From an uncultured Desulfovibrio sp. (GTDB lineage: Bacteria > Desulfobacterota > Desulfovibrionia > Desulfovibrionales > Desulfovibrionaceae): a stretch of 8,210 bases of DNA. This document shows positions 5,933-8,210 of the stretch, one piece after another; position 1 is the first letter of the stretch; each line of letters starts with the position of its first letter. The stretch is from contig CAMLXE010000068.1 of assembly GCA_946490455.1 (NCBI GenBank), positions 1 through 8,210 on the forward strand, written 5' to 3'. The notes under the pieces were generated by a model that ran no database searches, was not told the origin of the DNA, and saw nothing but the letters and a program-made list of their open reading frames with translations. A program made the translations under genes and the position numbers.

Positions 5933-6811
5933 GTGTCGTATTCTGATATCTTCAAGGATGCGGCGCTTCTTCAGCTCACGGCAACCTGCTGGAGCATTGA
6001 TAGAAAACTGCCGCCCGCACTTCTGGCTGAGGTCGGAAACGTGGACTATCTGAAAGGGAGAAAACTTCTCCTTGATCCGGAATCCACGGCTCCCATCAAA
6101 CAAATAACCGGCAAAGCCCGAAATTACATCCGAAAACTGGCCTTGCCATTTCCCATTCGAGGCTGTGTCCTCGTGCCACGGAAGCTGATCCCAACAATAC
6201 AGGATCAGCTTTCAACGTTTAAGAACGATTACGATTGTTCCGTGGAAAGTTTTCTCTACTGGTATCCTTCCGCCATCACGGAAGCAGCGGAAAAGCTGGG
6301 GGAGCTCTTCGATCAATTGGACTATCCTTCTGCCGATCAGCTGAAGGGACGCTTTCGCTTTGAATGGCGTTACCTCACGGTCGGTCCGTCCACATCACGA
6401 ATACTCCCTGCCTCTCTGTACCAGGAGGAAATGACCAAGTTCAAGGAACTCATGGCGCAGGCACGTCAGGAAGCCGAAGAGGCGCTGAGAGTGGAGTTTG
6501 TCGATCTGGTATCCAATTTGACCGACAAGCTGAACGGAACCGACGGAACGCCAAAACGCCTCCGGTCCTCCGCTGTGGAAAACCTGCATGAGTTTCTGTC
6601 TCATTTCGATGACAGGAACATCTTTCAGGATGAACAGCTGGAGTCGCTGGTGCAGCAATGCAAAAGCATTGTGGACGGCGTATCTCCCGCACGGCTTCGT
6701 ACCGACGTTTCCTTCAAAACGGAAATGCACGGAAAAATGAGCGAGCTGCTTGCTGCCATTGATCAGTCGCTGGAGAATCTTCCCCGAAGAAAAATCCGCA
6801 TGAGCGACTAA
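5933..6811 (+). CDS. DUF3150-like protein
   Basis: A 292-residue, largely helical soluble protein that starts with GTG. AGGAG (5922-5926) overlaps the stop codon of the DUF2997 gene and lies six bases upstream. The N-terminal third resembles DUF3150 proteins: LQLTATCWSIDRKL, then LLDPESTAPIKQITGKARNYI and a Gly-containing turn (RGCVLVPRKL) before a long helix with Trp/Tyr (SFLYWYPSAITEAAEKLGE). Residues 160-200 are rich in E, A, Q and K and could form a coiled coil. The C-terminus is basic (LPRRKIRMSD). DUF3150 genes are found in phage and plasmid genomes near AAA ATPases and recombination genes; the role is unknown. Assignment rests on recalled family pattern and context, so certainty is moderate. 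Confidence 0.65.
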   Translation: MSYSDIFKDAALLQLTATCWSIDRKLPPALLAEVGNVDYLKGRKLLLDPESTAPIKQITGKARNYIRKLALPFPIRGCVLVPRKLIPTIQDQLSTFKNDYDCSVESFLYWYPSAITEAAEKLGELFDQLDYPSADQLKGRFRFEWRYLTVGPSTSRILPASLYQEEMTKFKELMAQARQEAEEALRVEFVDLVSNLTDKLNGTDGTPKRLRSSAVENLHEFLSHFDDRNIFQDEQLESLVQQCKSIVDGVSPARLRTDVSFKTEMHGKMSELLAAIDQSLENLPRRKIRMSD

Positions 6812-6841
6812 GGCACAGGCTGGTTCCCGTCACAATTCAAC

Positions 6842-6873
6842 AGGGTGGCGGGATTTCTCGCCGCCCTCCTTTT
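6842..6873 (+). terminator. Terminator-like or attenuator hairpin between operon halves
   Basis: AGGGTGGCGGG (6842-6852) pairs with CTCGCCGCCCT (6857-6867) around ATTT. This is an 11-bp stem if two G-U wobbles are allowed, and it is followed by CC and four T (6870-6873). The T-run is short, so termination may be partial. The Shine-Dalgarno sequence of the nuclease gene begins two bases later. The hairpin could lower the level of the nuclease/recombinase transcript relative to the ATPase module. Confidence 0.55.
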
Positions 6874-6883
6874 CGGAGGAATC

Positions 6884-7657
6884 ATGCCCACACTGAAGCT
6901 CTCCAAATCTAAAATCGGCACGTTTACCCTGTGCCCACAGAAGTATCAATATACCTATATCGATAAGATCATTCCTGAAAAAACGCCGAAGACCATGCTG
7001 GAAGGCTCTGCACTTCATCATGTCATCGAGAACACCATTGTGTACGGTGACAAGATTGCAGAGATCTCCAGAGTGGCATCCGACGAATTCTGGAAGGACA
7101 TCGATCTGACGGGCACAGAATATGAAAGCCCGGAAGCCATGAAGAAAGCTCAGGACAGCGTACTCAAGGAAGCTGAGACATTTCTCACGCAGATTGATCC
7201 TCTTAATCCCGTGGATATGGAGACGTACTTCGAGTATCCATTGTTCAATCCTGAGACCGGTGAAGTTTATGAGAACATACTGCTTCGCGGATACATGGAT
7301 CTCATAGACTGCACAGATGACGGAATTTACCGAGTCATAGATATCAAGACTTCGGCACGAACTCCGTTTGACTGGCAGGCAGAGCGTTCCCTGGAACTCA
7401 GTACCTATGCGTACCTTCTGGCCAGCCGGTTCGGATGGAACAGCTGTATTCCGGTTTCTTATCTGTACCTTGTCAGGACTAAGAATCCCAAAGTCGTATG
7501 GCTCAACTCTGCACGGAGCCGAAAGGATTTCCAGCAGACATATTCCATGCTGCTGTCCATATCCCAGGCTATCCTGCAGGGTAATTTTTATAAAAATATC
7601 GGAATGCACTGTTCCTGGTGTCAACATCAGGACATATGCTTCCATTCAAATCCATAA
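6884..7657 (+). CDS. PD-(D/E)XK nuclease, RecB/Cas4-like with Fe-S cysteines
   Basis: A 257-residue nuclease, probably an end-resecting exonuclease working with the recombinase downstream. The RecB-family motifs occur in order: GSALHHVIE (41-49, His of motif I), RGYMDLID (135-142, metal-binding D139), VIDIKTS (151-157, catalytic D153 and K155), then ELSTYAYLL in the position of the Q/Y motif IV. A cysteine early in the protein (TLCP, C17) plus a C-terminal C243-x2-C246-x5-C252 match the split four-cysteine 4Fe-4S arrangement of Cas4 and AddB. No cas1/cas2 or repeats are present, so a CRISPR role is not supported. I chose ATG 6884, preceded by GGAGG (6875-6879). An in-frame GTG at 6845 lies inside the hairpin stem and would add a hydrophobic leader (AGFLAALLFGG) unlike the family. 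Confidence 0.88.
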   Translation: MPTLKLSKSKIGTFTLCPQKYQYTYIDKIIPEKTPKTMLEGSALHHVIENTIVYGDKIAEISRVASDEFWKDIDLTGTEYESPEAMKKAQDSVLKEAETFLTQIDPLNPVDMETYFEYPLFNPETGEVYENILLRGYMDLIDCTDDGIYRVIDIKTSARTPFDWQAERSLELSTYAYLLASRFGWNSCIPVSYLYLVRTKNPKVVWLNSARSRKDFQQTYSMLLSISQAILQGNFYKNIGMHCSWCQHQDICFHSNP

Positions 7658-7671
7658 TGTGAGGTTGTCAC

Positions 7672-8210
7672 ATGGAATTTTCCTATGCATCAGATGATAT
7701 ACGTGAATTGGCAAAAGCTCTTCTGAATGTGCAGAGGCAGCTTCAGCCTGCTGTTAAAGATGCCGTCAATCCTTTTGTCAAAAACAAGTACGCGACACTG
7801 AACAGTGTTATGGACTGCTGTCGTTCCATACTGATTGAAAACGGCATTTTGCTGATTCAGTACCCGGTTCCTGCCGAGCCCGGATACTTCGGCCTTGTCA
7901 CCAAACTTGTACATGCGGAGACTGGCCAGTATCAGGCAAGTCTGGCCATGATCCCGCTGGCAAAAAATGATGCTCAGGGGCTTGGTTCAGCCTGTACCTA
8001 TGGACGGCGCTATGCGCTTTCCGCCATGCTCGGCATAGTCACGGAAGAAGATGATGACGGCAATGCCGCATCGTTTCGGCAGGAAAAGAGTCCATCACGG
8101 CGGACTTCCCGGCCGCAGTCTTCGACCACACAGAAGAAGATACCGCTGAGTCAGATGCTTTCCGCCTTGAATTTGGCCGATTACATTCCTCATTACCGGC
8201 AATACCTGGA
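7672..8210 (+). CDS. ERF-family single-strand annealing recombinase (3' end outside window)
   Basis: 179 codons are visible and the frame is still open at the window edge. The product belongs to the ERF superfamily of phage single-strand DNA annealing proteins, which pair complementary strands after end resection. It shows NPFVKNKYATL (33-43; family form NPF.K.KYA.L), GLVTKLVHAETGQY (74-87), the signature QGLGSACTYGRRYAL (102-116) and the acidic end of the core EDDDGN (126-131). A low-complexity Ser/Arg/Thr/Gln linker (about 135-157) then leads to a separate C-terminal segment. ATG 7672 lies 14 bases after the nuclease stop codon, with GAGG (7661-7664) seven bases upstream. Pairing with the nuclease parallels Red-type exonuclease/annealing pairs. 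ERF proteins are mostly phage-encoded, which supports a prophage or plasmid origin for the operon. Confidence 0.92.
   Translation, partial: MEFSYASDDIRELAKALLNVQRQLQPAVKDAVNPFVKNKYATLNSVMDCCRSILIENGILLIQYPVPAEPGYFGLVTKLVHAETGQYQASLAMIPLAKNDAQGLGSACTYGRRYALSAMLGIVTEEDDDGNAASFRQEKSPSRRTSRPQSSTTQKKIPLSQMLSALNLADYIPHYRQYL

Noticed and set aside
5237..6103. Long minus-strand frame (288 codons) opposite DUF1257, DUF2997 and the start of DUF3150
   Set aside because: It crosses three well-supported plus-strand genes and their spacers, and shows no family motif. It is a codon-usage shadow.
6830..7645. Minus-strand frame (271 codons) opposite the nuclease gene
   Set aside because: The plus strand has complete nuclease motifs and a ribosome site. 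The antisense frame has neither.
6884..7657. Cas4 of a CRISPR-Cas system
   Set aside because: The fold and cysteines are Cas4-like, but no cas1, cas2 or repeat array is present, and the neighbour is an ERF recombinase. A phage-type recombination nuclease is the better reading.

Overview
The window looks like a gram-negative bacterial accessory region that joins a surface-protein locus to a phage- or plasmid-type DNA-processing operon. It encodes a type V autotransporter, so the host should have an outer membrane. The gut Desulfovibrionaceae (Bilophila/Desulfovibrio-like) are a plausible source from the overall feel of the signal peptide, passenger and gene neighbourhood, but this is a weak guess; no rRNA, tRNA or housekeeping gene is present to anchor taxonomy.

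Left end (1-438): the first 74 bases duplicate codons 11 to 35 of the ATPase gene found intact at 3820-5253, with one mismatch. After that the copy decays and its frame stops at 138. About 300 bases with no recognisable gene follow, ending in a strong terminator (380-412) that serves the minus-strand gene to its right. The identity between the copies is exactly 55 bp before the first mismatch. This could reflect a real duplication or an assembly junction.

Surface locus (439-3725): a 958-residue classical autotransporter on the minus strand (signal peptide, repeat-rich passenger, C-terminal beta-barrel ending in Phe) faces away from a small XRE-type helix-turn-helix regulator on the plus strand. 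The two share a 167-bp divergent intergenic region. It holds a good sigma70-like promoter for the autotransporter, a palindrome overlapping that promoter, tandem TATACT hexamers on the other strand, and a second inverted repeat just before the regulator start codon. The regulator is followed by a rho-independent terminator (3758-3787).

Operon (3820-8210, open at the right end): six closely spaced plus-strand genes. In order they are a Ycf46-like AAA+ ATPase, a DUF1257 (Ycf35-like) protein, a DUF2997 small protein, a DUF3150-like protein, a RecB/Cas4-like PD-(D/E)XK nuclease with four iron-sulfur-type cysteines, and an ERF-family single-strand annealing recombinase cut by the window edge. The first four genes are separated by 7-9 bp, with Shine-Dalgarno sequences overlapping the preceding stop codons, which suggests translational coupling. 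A 72-bp gap with a terminator-like hairpin separates them from the nuclease/recombinase pair. The last two genes form a nuclease plus annealing-protein recombination pair. The first four form a conserved but functionally uncharacterised ATPase module. No integrase, transposase, CRISPR array or origin is visible.
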